A stretch of DNA of 64,000 bases. Source: VXNE01 sp963668365 (GTDB lineage: Bacteria; Pseudomonadota; Gammaproteobacteria; Pseudomonadales; Azotimanducaceae). The stretch is from assembly GCA_963668365.1 (NCBI GenBank), contig OY764266.1, forward strand, positions 2,604,001 to 2,668,000, read 5' to 3'. Both the position numbers and the translations under genes were made by a program. Of the stretch, positions 9,911 to 18,556 are shown piece by piece. Under the pieces are notes generated by a model. It did no database searches. It worked only from the letters and a program-made list of their open reading frames with translations, and had not been told where the DNA came from. The first letter of the stretch is position 1; each line of letters starts with the position of its first letter.

Positions 9911-10021
9911 GGGCTCATTTAACCAATAGTTAGCGGAATCAGCCACAGAAATCGCGATAAGCGGTTCGTGTGGAAAATTGGAGATTCAACAAAAACAATA
10001 GCTTGGGTAAATTGACGCGGG

Positions 10022-10038
10022 TTGGCACGAAATGTGGT
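10022..10038 (+). promoter_or_regulatory. Candidate sigma-54 promoter of pspA
   Basis: TTGGCACG at 10022-10029 is a very good -24 element. The -12 position, 12 bases on, reads GTGGT, a weak match to TTGCW. It lies 50-65 bp before pspA, and a PspF gene is divergent beside it, so a sigma-54 promoter is expected here. Confidence 0.45.
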
Positions 10039-10087
10039 TCGCATTGTGTCGAGGAATCGCCACGCACACCGCTAGGAGGCAACACTG

Positions 10088-10768
10088 ATGGGCATATTCT
10101 CTCGCGCGACGGAGATCGTGAATTCCAACATCAACGCCTTGCTCGACAAGGCGGAAGACCCTGAGAAAATGGTTCGGCTGATCATCCAGGAGATGGAAGA
10201 GACGCTGGTCGAGGTTCGCACCACCTCGGCGCGGGCGATCGCGGACAGGAAGACGCTCTCCCGGCGTCAGGGGTCCGTAGAAAGGGACGCCGCCGAATGG
10301 CAGCGCAAGGCGGAACTCGCGATTCGCAAGGGGCGCGATGATTTGGCCCGAGGCGCGCTGGCCGAGCGGGCCAGGGCCGAGGCCGCGGCCGAGGCGCTGG
10401 CGAAGGAGTCCGCGGCACTGGATGAGACCCTGGCCAAGCTGAACGACGACATGGAGACGCTGCAGTCGAAGTTGAAGGATGCCAAGGCACGCCAGAACGC
10501 CATCGTCATGCGCGGCAAGGCAGCGCGGAGCCGGCTGGACATTCGGCGTCAACTGTCGGATCACAGCGTCGACGATGCAATCCTGCGTTTCGAACAGTAC
10601 GAGAGCAGAATCGACGATCTCGAAGGCGAGGTCGAATCCTACGACATGGGCCAGAAGACGCTGGCGGCGGAGATCGACGCGCTGGAAGGCGACGAAGAGG
10701 TCGATGCGGAACTGCGGCGCCTGAAGGAGCGGGTGGAGCAGGGCGGGCAGACCCGGGATGGCTCTTGA
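10088..10768 (+). CDS. pspA: Phage shock protein A
   Basis: PspA/IM30 family protein of 226 residues. It coats stressed inner membrane from the cytoplasmic side and restrains PspF. The N-terminus MGIFSRATEIVNSNINALLD forms the usual amphipathic membrane helix. The conserved DPEKMVRLIIQEMEETL follows, then a long coiled coil to about residue 180. Length matches E. coli PspA (222). The AGGAGG-like site (ctaggaggcaac) before the ATG supports the start. It is the first gene of a pspA-pspB-pspC-like operon. Confidence 0.95.
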   Translation: MGIFSRATEIVNSNINALLDKAEDPEKMVRLIIQEMEETLVEVRTTSARAIADRKTLSRRQGSVERDAAEWQRKAELAIRKGRDDLARGALAERARAEAAAEALAKESAALDETLAKLNDDMETLQSKLKDAKARQNAIVMRGKAARSRLDIRRQLSDHSVDDAILRFEQYESRIDDLEGEVESYDMGQKTLAAEIDALEGDEEVDAELRRLKERVEQGGQTRDGS

Positions 10769-10795
10769 GACCGGACCGCTTGAGGAGCATCAGGG

Positions 10796-11071
10796 ATGAT
10801 TGGTGAGTCGATGTCTTACGGGCCGAATCTTGGTGCGATCGAGATCCTGGTTCTCCCCGCCGTGCTGTTCATGGTGGTTGTCGCGCCGATCTGGCTCGCC
10901 ATGCACTACCGGAGCAAGCGGCGCGCGCAGGCGGCGCTGTCGGGCGAGGAGCGAGCCGAACTCGAGCGTTTGACGGAGCTCGCGGATCGGATGGGTGAGC
11001 GCGTCGAAACCCTCGAAGCCATACTGGACGCCGAGACGCCGGATTGGCGCAAGCGCGATCCGGCGTCGTGA
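10796..11071 (+). CDS. pspB: Phage shock protein B
   Basis: PspB-like envelope stress membrane protein of 91 residues. One membrane segment lies near the N-terminus (IEILVLPAVLFMVVVAPIWL). It is followed by a basic patch (HYRSKRRAQ) and an acidic amphipathic helix (LERLTELADRMGERVETLE) that resembles a leucine-zipper-like PspB tail. PspB with PspC senses membrane stress and draws PspA off PspF. A GAGGAG ribosome site precedes the ATG at 10796; another in-frame ATG lies at 10811. It is 27 bp after pspA in the same operon. Confidence 0.85.
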   Translation: MIGESMSYGPNLGAIEILVLPAVLFMVVVAPIWLAMHYRSKRRAQAALSGEERAELERLTELADRMGERVETLEAILDAETPDWRKRDPAS

Positions 11072-11084
11072 CGGGAGAGTGCAG

Positions 11085-11912
11085 ATGAGCCGTAGCGGGA
11101 GCGGCGATTCCCCCAACAAGGACAAGCGCAGCATCCAGGACGCCACGAGGAACCTCGAGCGCGCGGTGGAGGAACTGGCCTCGGCAGCCACCGAGGAAGT
11201 CTCCGGTCGAGCCGCCAGGTTGCTCGATGAGGCCGCGGCGCGCGTCCGGGGAGAGTCGAACCGCGGAGCAACCGGCAAACCCGAGACAGCCGGTGGGGCC
11301 GAACGCGCCGGAGGGCGACGCGAACGCCGGCTGAGGCGAATCCACTACGATGATTACGATGACTTTGTGCGTTGCTCTCGCGGTCTGTACCTTGATCGGG
11401 AAAACCGAAAGATCGTTGGCGTATGCGCCGGAGTGGCGCGGTATTTCGGCATCGAGGCGTGGGTGGCCCGCTGCGCCGCGCTGACCGGGCTATTGTTCCT
11501 GCCGAGCATCGTATTCCCCGCCTATTGGATTGCCTTCTTTGTTATGGGCTATCGTCCGTCCGCTCGATCACGCGGTGCGCGGAGGAGCACCTGGGAAGGC
11601 GGTTCCCGCGGAAGACGACGCGCCGGGAAGATGCGAAGGCGCGCCGACGAGAGGAGACGCGCAGCGCGGCGCAGCCGCTCCGACAGGAAGCGTGACGACT
11701 ACTCTCGGAAGCCGGATTTCCGTACGAAGAACTCGCCCAGGCAGAGTCTGCGCGCTGCGAAGGCGGATTTTGCCGAGATCGAACTGAGGTTGCGGCGGAT
11801 GGAGGCGTTCATCACCTCCGACCGATACGCGCTTGAGCGGGGATTCGCGGAGATCGGTGCGAACCGGACGGCGGGATCGTCTTCCACAACACATGAACAT
11901 AAGGAAAGCTAG
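11085..11912 (+). CDS. PspC-domain envelope stress protein with long extensions
   Basis: The centre of this 275-residue protein (about residues 95-165) is a PspC domain: RGLYLDRENRKIVGVCAGVA, then RYFGIEAWVARCAAL and the membrane segment LLFLPSIVFPAYWIAFFVMGY. Unlike E. coli PspC (119 residues) it has an N-terminal ~90-residue hydrophilic helix-rich region. It also has a very basic C-terminal tail (RGRRRAGKMRRRADERRR) of about 100 residues ending in a predicted helix LRRMEAFITSDRYALERGF. The latter resembles the C-terminus found in other long gammaproteobacterial PspC proteins. The ATG at 11085, 14 bp after pspB, is preceded by GGGAGA. A longer in-frame start would overlap pspB. Confidence 0.82.
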   Translation: MSRSGSGDSPNKDKRSIQDATRNLERAVEELASAATEEVSGRAARLLDEAAARVRGESNRGATGKPETAGGAERAGGRRERRLRRIHYDDYDDFVRCSRGLYLDRENRKIVGVCAGVARYFGIEAWVARCAALTGLLFLPSIVFPAYWIAFFVMGYRPSARSRGARRSTWEGGSRGRRRAGKMRRRADERRRAARRSRSDRKRDDYSRKPDFRTKNSPRQSLRAAKADFAEIELRLRRMEAFITSDRYALERGFAEIGANRTAGSSSTTHEHKES

Positions 11913-11917
11913 CCGAG

Positions 11918-12133
11918 ATGGATGTCTTCGTATTCGTCATATTGATAACGGTCATCGGTGGTTCGATTCACCTGGCGAAGGTATGGATTCGCCGAAATGC
12001 ATCGGCGAACGCGGCCAGATCCGAAACCCTCGAAGACGAGGTGGACGCGCTGCGCGAGCGGGTCGAGACGCTGGAACGCATCGTCACCGACGAAAAGTAC
12101 AGACTTGATCGCGAGATTAAAAATCTTGAGTAA
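11918..12133 (+). CDS. Small PspB-like membrane protein
   Basis: A 71-residue protein with one N-terminal membrane helix (VFVFVILITVIGGSIHLAKV) and a charged coiled-coil tail (LEDEVDALRERVETLERIV). This is the same plan as PspB, and its tail shares the RVETLE motif with the pspB product upstream. It starts 5 bases after the pspC-domain gene and ends the psp operon. It probably arose by duplication of pspB and may act as an alternative partner of the long PspC-like protein; that is inference. Confidence 0.75.
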   Translation: MDVFVFVILITVIGGSIHLAKVWIRRNASANAARSETLEDEVDALRERVETLERIVTDEKYRLDREIKNLE

Positions 12134-12200
12134 AGTCTCGATTTACACCATATCTAACTAATCTAAAAACAGATTTGTGTGGGCAAAAACCGTCTACGCC

Positions 12201-12887
12201 TCAGCCGTCGGTCGATAGCCGCACCCGATCGGGAAAGTCCGTAAAGACGCCGGAAACCCCTTGCCGGGCGAGTTCAAGCGCCCGCTGCCGGTCGTTCACC
12301 GTGAACACGAGCACGCGAAATCCCGCATCCCGCAGCCGACCAATGCGCCTGGGCGTCGCGATGTCGTTGCGGATGTTGACCGACCAGGCATCGATCGCCC
12401 GCGCCGCGCCGACCATGTCGCGGTAGGGGAACCTGAACACCGGCGCGCACATCGCATCCGGCCGCGCGCGTCGAAAAGCGGCGAGGCGCCGGAGATCGCG
12501 GCTCGATACGAGCGTGTTCGCGCGGTCGTGCGACATGGCGGCCACCAGCTTGTCGGTCCCCGGTCCCTTGAGTTCGATATTGAGGCCCACTCCTTGGGGA
12601 AGCGCCTGGATCACTTCCTCAAGCAGGGGGATCGCTTCGCCGTCGCCGGCATCCAGGTTCTTGAGTTCGGCGACGCTGTGCCCGGACACCGGACCGCGGC
12701 CGTTGGTCGTCCGATCCACCGTGGCGTCGTGAATCACCGCGAGCCGCGAATCCAGCTTGTGCACATCCAGTTCCACGGCGTCAACGCCGCAGGCGAAGGC
12801 GCGTCGAAATGCCTTCATCGTGTTCTCGGGCGCAAGTCCCGCGGCGCCCCGGTGACCGATGATCAGGAAGTTGCCGTTGAAGCTCAT
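12201..12887 (-). CDS. Glycerophosphodiester phosphodiesterase
   Basis: GDPD-family enzyme of 228 residues that hydrolyses glycerophosphodiesters to glycerol-3-phosphate and an alcohol. Seen are the N-terminal HRGAAGLAPENT motif with catalytic His and Arg, then ELDVHKLDSRLAVIHD carrying the metal-binding acidic residues and second catalytic His. Other marks are LNIELKG and the C-terminal GVFTDFPD motif. There is no signal peptide, so it is a cytoplasmic UgpQ-like member. It converges on the psp operon with a 67-bp gap and is divergent from dnaX. Confidence 0.9.
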   Translation of the reverse strand: MSFNGNFLIIGHRGAAGLAPENTMKAFRRAFACGVDAVELDVHKLDSRLAVIHDATVDRTTNGRGPVSGHSVAELKNLDAGDGEAIPLLEEVIQALPQGVGLNIELKGPGTDKLVAAMSHDRANTLVSSRDLRRLAAFRRARPDAMCAPVFRFPYRDMVGAARAIDAWSVNIRNDIATPRRIGRLRDAGFRVLVFTVNDRQRALELARQGVSGVFTDFPDRVRLSTDG

Positions 12888-12964
12888 GGCCCTCCAGGCC
12901 TGTCGAATTTTCGCCCGATGACGGAAGCCATTTTGTCTCCGGCGGGGCTACAATGCGAACGCCG

Positions 12965-14587
12965 ATGAGTTACGAAGTTCTCGCTCGCAAGTATCGACCC
13001 CGCAAGTTGCGGGATGTCGTCGGCCAGGATCACGCCATCCGCGCCCTCGTCAATGCCCTCGACGACGACCGGCTGCATCACGCCTACCTGTTCACCGGCA
13101 CGCGCGGGGTGGGCAAGACCACGATCGCCCGCGCTTTCGCGAACTGCCTGAACTGCGAGACGGGGGTCGGCTCCGCGCCCTGCGGCACCTGCGGCGCCTG
13201 TGTCGAGATCGTGGAAGGGCGGTTCGTGGACCTGATCGAGGTGGACGCTGCGTCCAGAACGCGGGTGGACGATACCCGCGAACTGCTCGAGAACGTGCAA
13301 TATCTCCCGGCCCGGGGACGCTACAAGGTGTATCTCATCGACGAGGTGCACATGCTCTCGGCCTCCAGTTTCAACGCGCTGCTGAAGACCCTGGAAGAGC
13401 CCCCGTCCCATGTGAAGTTCCTGCTGGCGACGACGGATCCGAAGAAGGTGCCGATCACCGTGCTGTCGCGGTGCCTGCAGTTCAACCTGAAGAACATCCT
13501 GCCCGAACGCATCGCCTCCTATCTTGCGACCATTCTTGAAGAGGAAGAGGTCGAATTCGAGACGGACGCGCTCGACATCATCGCCGACGCCGCGCGGGGG
13601 AGCATGCGGGACGCCCTTTCGGTGGTGGATCAGGCGATCTCGTTCGGCGGCGGCAGGGTGGGAGCCGAAGATGTCGCAAGCCTGCTCGGCACGGTGCGGC
13701 GCGACGAGGTGTCCGCGCTGCTCGGCGCGCTTGCGGATGCGGACAGGCAGCGCCTGATGCGTTGCGCCGATGAACTGGCGGAGCGGAACGCGGACTTCGC
13801 GGACGCGCTCGCCGGAGTCCAGCGCGCGCTGCACGATATCGCCATGGCGCAGACGGTGGGAGGAGAGGTCGCCGCGCCCGTGGCGGCCTTCGCGGAACGG
13901 ATGTCGCCCGAGGATGTGCAGTTGTTCTACGAGATCGCGCTGCGCGGCAGCAGGGACCTGCAGTTCGCGCCGGACCCTCGCGTCGGTTTCGATATGACGC
14001 TGATCCGCATGCTTGTTTTCGCGCCGGAAACGGCCGAATCCGGCGGCGAGCGCGCGGTGGCGCGATCGGCGGAGGCGTCGGACACGCCGGTGGCGTCGGC
14101 GCGGCCGGCACCACGCGAGACACAGCAGGAGAAGCAGGAGAAGCAGGAGAGTGCACCTGCGGACCCGCCGGCCGATGTGCCGGAGCATGACGAGCCGGCG
14201 CCCGATCTATACGCCCTGATAGAGCGGATGCAGCCTTCCGGCGTCACGCGGATGGTGTTCGACCACTGCCAGCTCGCGTCCCACGCGGACGATCGGTGGG
14301 AACTGGTGCTGGCTGAAGGGCACGACCTGCTGTTGCGCGACAACACCCGGACATCGGTCCAGGAGGTGGTGTCGGAGTATGTGGGCCGGGAGGTTCGCGT
14401 CGACATCGTGATCGGCAAGCCCGACCGGGAGACTCCATTCGAACGTCGAAGCCGTCTCGACGCGGAGCGTCAGCGCGAGGCGGAGGAGGCGGCCGAGTCG
14501 GACGAAATGGTGCAGTCGCTGCTGCGCGTCTTCGGCGGCAGGGTCGGCTCCGTGCAACCCTTGGACCAGGAGTACCACAGGCCATGA
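12965..14587 (+). CDS. dnaX: DNA polymerase III subunits gamma and tau
   Basis: Clamp-loader ATPase of 540 residues. The conserved start MSYEVLARKYRP fixes the ATG at 12965 rather than 12953. Walker A is GTRGVGKTT; a zinc module (CLNCETGVGSAPCGTCGAC) follows, then Walker B LIDEVHML and sensor SRCLQF. After residue ~365 comes a proline/glutamate-rich linker (QQEKQEKQESAPADPPADV) and a tau-type C-terminal domain. I see no A-rich slippery site like that of E. coli dnaX, so a separate gamma form is not supported. It is translationally coupled to ybaB by an ATGA overlap. Confidence 0.95.
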   Translation: MSYEVLARKYRPRKLRDVVGQDHAIRALVNALDDDRLHHAYLFTGTRGVGKTTIARAFANCLNCETGVGSAPCGTCGACVEIVEGRFVDLIEVDAASRTRVDDTRELLENVQYLPARGRYKVYLIDEVHMLSASSFNALLKTLEEPPSHVKFLLATTDPKKVPITVLSRCLQFNLKNILPERIASYLATILEEEEVEFETDALDIIADAARGSMRDALSVVDQAISFGGGRVGAEDVASLLGTVRRDEVSALLGALADADRQRLMRCADELAERNADFADALAGVQRALHDIAMAQTVGGEVAAPVAAFAERMSPEDVQLFYEIALRGSRDLQFAPDPRVGFDMTLIRMLVFAPETAESGGERAVARSAEASDTPVASARPAPRETQQEKQEKQESAPADPPADVPEHDEPAPDLYALIERMQPSGVTRMVFDHCQLASHADDRWELVLAEGHDLLLRDNTRTSVQEVVSEYVGREVRVDIVIGKPDRETPFERRSRLDAERQREAEEAAESDEMVQSLLRVFGGRVGSVQPLDQEYHRP

Positions 14588-14904
14588 AGGATTTTGGCGA
14601 CCTGATGAAGCAGGCGCGCGACATGCAGGTGCGCCTCGAACGCGCCCAGGAGGATCTTGCCAACGCGGAGGTGGTGGGAGAGAGCGGAGGCGGGTTGGTC
14701 AAGGTGACGCTCACCGGGCGTTTCGAGGCGCGCAGCGTGGAGATAGACAGCAGCTTGACCGGCGAGGATCGGGGACTGCTCGAGGATCTCGTCGCGGCGG
14801 CGGTGACCGACGCGGCACAACGGGTGGAGCGCATGCAGAAGGAGAAGATGTCGGCATTCACCAAGGGCCTCGGGCTCCCGTTCGGCCTCAATCTCCAGTC
14901 TTGA
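14584..14904 (+). CDS. ybaB: YbaB/EbfC family nucleoid-associated protein
   Basis: Small DNA-binding protein of 106 residues. The N-terminal helix MKDFGDLMKQARDMQVRLER and the central ESGGGLVKVTLTGRFEARSV strand region are typical of the family. Its ATG overlaps the dnaX stop and its stop overlaps the recR start, reproducing the conserved dnaX-ybaB-recR operon. Confidence 0.94.
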   Translation: MKDFGDLMKQARDMQVRLERAQEDLANAEVVGESGGGLVKVTLTGRFEARSVEIDSSLTGEDRGLLEDLVAAAVTDAAQRVERMQKEKMSAFTKGLGLPFGLNLQS

Positions 14905-15503
14905 CCCGCATCAGCCCCCTGATCGATCGTTTGATCGACGCCTTTCAGATGCTTCCCGGCGTGGGTCCCAAGTGGGCCACGCGGATGACCCTCTACGTGT
15001 TGCAGCACAACAGGGAGGGGGGAGAAACGCTCGCCAGGTCGCTCAGCGCCGCCGTCGTCGAAGTCGAGCGGTGCCGGGACTGCCGCACGCTTTGCGAGAC
15101 TGATCGGTGCGCCGTTTGCGCCAATCCGAAGCGGGACGCGGGGACCCTCTGTGTCGTCGAGTCACCCGCGGACGTCATCGCCATCGAGCAGGCCGGCGGC
15201 TACAGCGGGCGTTACTTCGTCCTGCACGGCAGGCTCTCGCCCATCGATGGCGTCGGCCCCTCCGAACTGGGACTGGTCGACTTCGCCGAGCGGGTTCGCG
15301 AGCGCGGGATCGGCGAGGTCATTCTCGCAACGAATCCGACCGTGGAGGGCGAAGCGACGGCCCATTACATCGTCGAGGCGCTGGCGGACATGGATATGCG
15401 GGTGACGCGGATCGCGCACGGCGTGCCGCTCGGGGGCGAACTGGAATATATCGATGGCGGCACTATCGCCCACGCGCTGCACGGCCGCCGCGCCATCGAC
15501 TAG
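14901..15503 (+). CDS. recR: Recombination mediator protein RecR
   Basis: RecR of 200 residues, acting with RecF/RecO to load RecA on gapped DNA. It shows the N-terminal helix-hairpin-helix (FQMLPGVGPKWATRM), a four-cysteine zinc motif (CRDCRTLCETDRCAVC) and a Toprim domain with VVESPADVIAIE and ATNPTVEGEATAHYI. The start is a TTG at 14901 overlapping the ybaB stop; no later ATG would preserve the conserved N-terminus. Confidence 0.94.
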   Translation: MTRISPLIDRLIDAFQMLPGVGPKWATRMTLYVLQHNREGGETLARSLSAAVVEVERCRDCRTLCETDRCAVCANPKRDAGTLCVVESPADVIAIEQAGGYSGRYFVLHGRLSPIDGVGPSELGLVDFAERVRERGIGEVILATNPTVEGEATAHYIVEALADMDMRVTRIAHGVPLGGELEYIDGGTIAHALHGRRAID

Positions 15504-15531
15504 ACACACTTCAACAGGCGACTTTTGCGAT

Positions 15532-16635
15532 ATGCAGTCCGGTCCTCTCATCGAAACGGACGATGACCCGCGCTGGGATCTCGGTCCCCTCGGCGACATC
15601 GTCGGCGTCGACACCGAATTCATGCGCACGCGGACCTTCTATCCGATTCCCGCGCTGTACCAGCTCGGCGGCGCGGACGGCGTTCGCCTGATCGACGCCC
15701 AGGCGCGGCAGAGTTTCGGGCCGCTTCGGGCGCTTCTGACGGACGCCGCGCGGATGAAAGTCATGCACGCCTGCTCGGAAGACCTCGAGATGATCGACCG
15801 GCATCTCGGCCTGCGTCCGCTTGCCGTCGCCGACACGCAGATCGCGCATGCATTCCTCGGCACGGAAATCTCGAAGAGCTATGCCTCCGCGGTGGAGACC
15901 TACCTCGGTTTCGAGGTCTCGAAGCGGGAGACGCGCTCGGATTGGTTGGCGAGGCCCCTGTCAAGCCGACAGCTCGCGTACGCGAAGGAGGATGCGACGC
16001 ACCTTGTTCCGCTCTGGTCGCGCATGCGCGACCGCCTTGACGCGCTCGGCCGCCTGTCCTGGTTTGAAGACGAAATGGCGATGACGCTCGCGCGGCCGGA
16101 ACCCGATCCGCGAGCGTACTACCGGGGCATCAAGGGCGCGATGCGGCTGCGGCCCCAGAACCTTTCGGTCCTGCGCGCCCTCGCGACCTGGCGGGAACAC
16201 GAAGCGAGGCGCCGGGATTTGCCGCGGGGCTTCGTCTTGCGCGACGAGAGTCTCGTGGCCGTCGCCGATGCCGCTCCGGTTTCGCGCGATGCCCTGCTCG
16301 AGCTTTTGCCCCGCGGGGCCAGGCGCCGCTACGCCAAGGCGTTGCTGTCCACTTGCGCCGGGGGCTGGAAGGAATTTGAACGCGCGCCGCCCGAACCCTT
16401 GCCCCGGCCGCTTTCGCGGCGGGAACGGACGGCGGCGAAACGCATGCGGGAGTTCGTTCGCGAGGTCTCGGAAAGGCTCGGCTTTGCGCCGGAGCTATTG
16501 GGACGAAAGCGACTGATCGAGGCTTGTGTCCGGCGGTTCTCGGCCGCGGGCGATTTGCCGGAGGCACTGCTCGGCTGGCGCGCGCCGCTGATCGGCGAGC
16601 GATTCCTCGAACTGCTCCGCGCCGCCAGGGGCTGA
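15532..16635 (+). CDS. rnd: Ribonuclease D
   Basis: 3'-5' exoribonuclease of 367 residues that trims tRNA and other RNA 3' ends. The DEDDy catalytic signatures are visible: VGVDTEFMRT (Exo I), HACSEDLEM (Exo II) and YAKEDATHL (Exo III). C-terminal HRDC-like regions follow (LSVLRALATWREHEA, then a second repeat). The ATG at 15532 is chosen because the catalytic domain follows directly and an upstream start would overlap recR. The ycgN-like gene lies just downstream, a pairing seen widely in proteobacteria. Confidence 0.92.
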   Translation: MQSGPLIETDDDPRWDLGPLGDIVGVDTEFMRTRTFYPIPALYQLGGADGVRLIDAQARQSFGPLRALLTDAARMKVMHACSEDLEMIDRHLGLRPLAVADTQIAHAFLGTEISKSYASAVETYLGFEVSKRETRSDWLARPLSSRQLAYAKEDATHLVPLWSRMRDRLDALGRLSWFEDEMAMTLARPEPDPRAYYRGIKGAMRLRPQNLSVLRALATWREHEARRRDLPRGFVLRDESLVAVADAAPVSRDALLELLPRGARRRYAKALLSTCAGGWKEFERAPPEPLPRPLSRRERTAAKRMREFVREVSERLGFAPELLGRKRLIEACVRRFSAAGDLPEALLGWRAPLIGERFLELLRAARG

Positions 16636-16725
16636 GTGTGGCGCAGGGCGGGTTGCGCATTCCGGCGGGCAACGGCTACTGTTGAGGTATCGCGTCGACG
16701 CGTTGAGAGCTGTGACGCTTCGGAT

Positions 16726-17169
16726 ATGAAAGAGCGGCCCTTCTGGGAGACCAAGACCCTTGCGGAGATGTCCGACGGGGAGTGGGAGTCGCTGTGCGAC
16801 GGCTGTGCGCGTTGCTGCACGCTGAAGCTCGACGACGAGGAAGGCCACGTCTTCTTTACAAGCGTCGTCTGTTGGGTGCTCGATCAGGACGGCTGCCGCT
16901 GCAAACACTACCCGGATCGGCACAAGCTGGTGGCGGATTGCGTCGAGCTGGATGCCGGCAACGTCGCCAAGCTCAACTTCCTGCCGACTTCCTGCGCATA
17001 TCGCCGGGTCGCCGAGGGGCGGGGACTCGCCTGGTGGCATCCCCTGGTGTCCGGTTCGCCGGATACCGTCCACGAGGCCGGGATCAGCGTGCGCGGCAAG
17101 GTCGTTTCGGAGTTGGACGTGCATCCGGACGACCTGGAGTCCCACATCGTCAAGTGGGTGGAAGCGTGA
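16726..17169 (+). CDS. ycgN: UPF0260/YcgN family cysteine-cluster protein
   Basis: A 147-residue cytoplasmic protein with the YcgN cysteine pattern: CDGCARCCTLKL near residue 25, then CRCKHYPDRH around residue 60 and LPTSCAYR near residue 87, followed by WHPLVSG. The cluster probably binds a metal or Fe-S centre; the biochemical role is not established. The ATG at 16726 is the only start that keeps the normal N-terminus (ERPFWETKTL). It lies 90 bp after rnd and overlaps the next gene by GTGA. Confidence 0.9.
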   Translation: MKERPFWETKTLAEMSDGEWESLCDGCARCCTLKLDDEEGHVFFTSVVCWVLDQDGCRCKHYPDRHKLVADCVELDAGNVAKLNFLPTSCAYRRVAEGRGLAWWHPLVSGSPDTVHEAGISVRGKVVSELDVHPDDLESHIVKWVEA

Positions 17170-17516
17170 GCGGATCCTGGCTGGCCTGGGGCGTCGCCGC
17201 CATCGCCACGGCGGGGGCGGTGACCGGGATTCACATGGCGCTTCGGCCCTATCGCCGCGGGGCGCGGGTCCGGTACCTGTTGCCCCTGCTGGTCGCCGTG
17301 TGGGCGCTGCTGCCCTGGCGCATCGCCCAGGATTCGGAGCATTTCGCTCCGGCCTTCATCGTCCTCCTGTTCCGGAGCCTGTTCGAGCCCGATGGAGAAC
17401 CGGCTTCCGTCGCTGCCGGCCTGCTCATGGCCGCGGCCATCGTCCTGGTGCTCTACTTCGTCGTTCTAGGGGTCATCTTCGCGCGGAGGAGAAAGGCGTC
17501 GACCGGCCCGCGTTGA
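17166..17516 (+). CDS. Small hypothetical membrane protein
   Basis: A 116-residue protein starting at a GTG that overlaps the ycgN stop (GTGA). Three or four hydrophobic segments are visible: WLAWGVAAIATAGAVTGI, YLLPLLVAVWALLPW, FIVLLFRSLF and LLMAAAIVLVLYFVVLGVIF, with a basic C-terminal end (ARRRKAS). No family was recognised. Coupled translation suggests it belongs to the rnd-ycgN operon. Confidence 0.65.
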   Translation: MSGSWLAWGVAAIATAGAVTGIHMALRPYRRGARVRYLLPLLVAVWALLPWRIAQDSEHFAPAFIVLLFRSLFEPDGEPASVAAGLLMAAAIVLVLYFVVLGVIFARRRKASTGPR

Positions 17517-17656
17517 CTGGTGTGCAAAGGACGGGAAACCGGCCGCCCGACGTGCTTGGAGGCGTCCTATGGGGTAGAGTACGCCGCTTCGCCTGTCGTT
17601 GGCGGAGCGAAATGCCGCCGCCCGCATGCCCGCCGTCTTTTGGAGCAGGACCCTGA

Positions 17657-18505
17657 ATGATCTTCGAGAGCACCGATACGTACATCGCAACGGACGAACT
17701 CTCAATGGCCGTGACCGCGGCCGTGGAACTCCAACGTCCGCTGTTGATCAAGGGCGAACCCGGAACCGGTAAGACGCTGCTCGCGGAGGAGGTCGCCCAT
17801 AGCCTCGGGCTGCCGTTGATCGAGTGGCACATCAAGTCGCAGACGAAAGCGCTGCAGGGGCTCTACGAGTACGATGCCGTATCCCGCCTGCGCGATTCCC
17901 AACTCGGCGACGAGCGGGTGGGCGACATCCGCAACTACATCAAGAAGGGCAAGCTGTGGGAGGCGTTCGAGTCGGACCAGCGCGTCGTTCTCCTGATCGA
18001 CGAGATCGACAAGGCGGACATCGAGTTCCCCAATGACCTGCTGCAGGAACTCGACCGCATGGAGTTCTTCGTCTACGAGTTGAACCAGACGGTGAAGGCC
18101 AGGCACCGGCCCGTCGTCATGATCACGTCCAACAACGAGAAGGAGTTGCCCGACGCCTTCCTGCGGCGCTGCTTCTTCCACTACATCGACTTCCCCGACC
18201 GGGAGACGATGCAGGACATCGTTGAAGTGCATTTCCCTTCGATCAAGCAGGACCTGGTCAAGGAAGCCATGGACATCTTCTTCGATGTGCGCAAGGTGCC
18301 GGGGTTGAAGAAGAAGCCATCGACGTCGGAACTCATCGACTGGCTCAAGCTGCTGATGGCGGACGACATACCCGACGAGATTCTGACCAACCGCGATCCG
18401 AGCCGGGCCATCCCGCCCCTGTACGGCGCCCTGGTGAAGAACGAACAGGACGTGCACCTGCTCGAGCGGCTGGCGTTCATGAACCGGCGCGACAGCCGCG
18501 GCTGA
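17657..18505 (+). CDS. MoxR-family AAA+ ATPase
   Basis: A 282-residue AAA+ ATPase of the MoxR group, which act as chaperones that insert cofactors or remodel complexes together with a VWA protein. Walker A is GEPGTGKTLLAEE (residue ~32) and Walker B LLIDEIDKAD. The sensor/arginine region is ITSNNEKELPDAFLRRC. The VWA-domain gene follows 51 bp downstream, the normal MoxR-CoxE-like arrangement. The client protein is unknown. Confidence 0.9.
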   Translation: MIFESTDTYIATDELSMAVTAAVELQRPLLIKGEPGTGKTLLAEEVAHSLGLPLIEWHIKSQTKALQGLYEYDAVSRLRDSQLGDERVGDIRNYIKKGKLWEAFESDQRVVLLIDEIDKADIEFPNDLLQELDRMEFFVYELNQTVKARHRPVVMITSNNEKELPDAFLRRCFFHYIDFPDRETMQDIVEVHFPSIKQDLVKEAMDIFFDVRKVPGLKKKPSTSELIDWLKLLMADDIPDEILTNRDPSRAIPPLYGALVKNEQDVHLLERLAFMNRRDSRG

Positions 18506-18556
18506 CGGAACACCGACCGACCACCGAGCGACCACCGACCGAATAGCAGCCAGCCA

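Noticed and set aside
13970..14200. Programmed frameshift in dnaX to make gamma
   Set aside because: No A-rich slippery heptamer followed by a hairpin was seen in the linker region.
18506..18556. ACCGACC-type repeats between the MoxR and VWA genes as a regulatory array
   Set aside because: The run is only about 40 bp and irregular; it looks like simple-sequence spacer.
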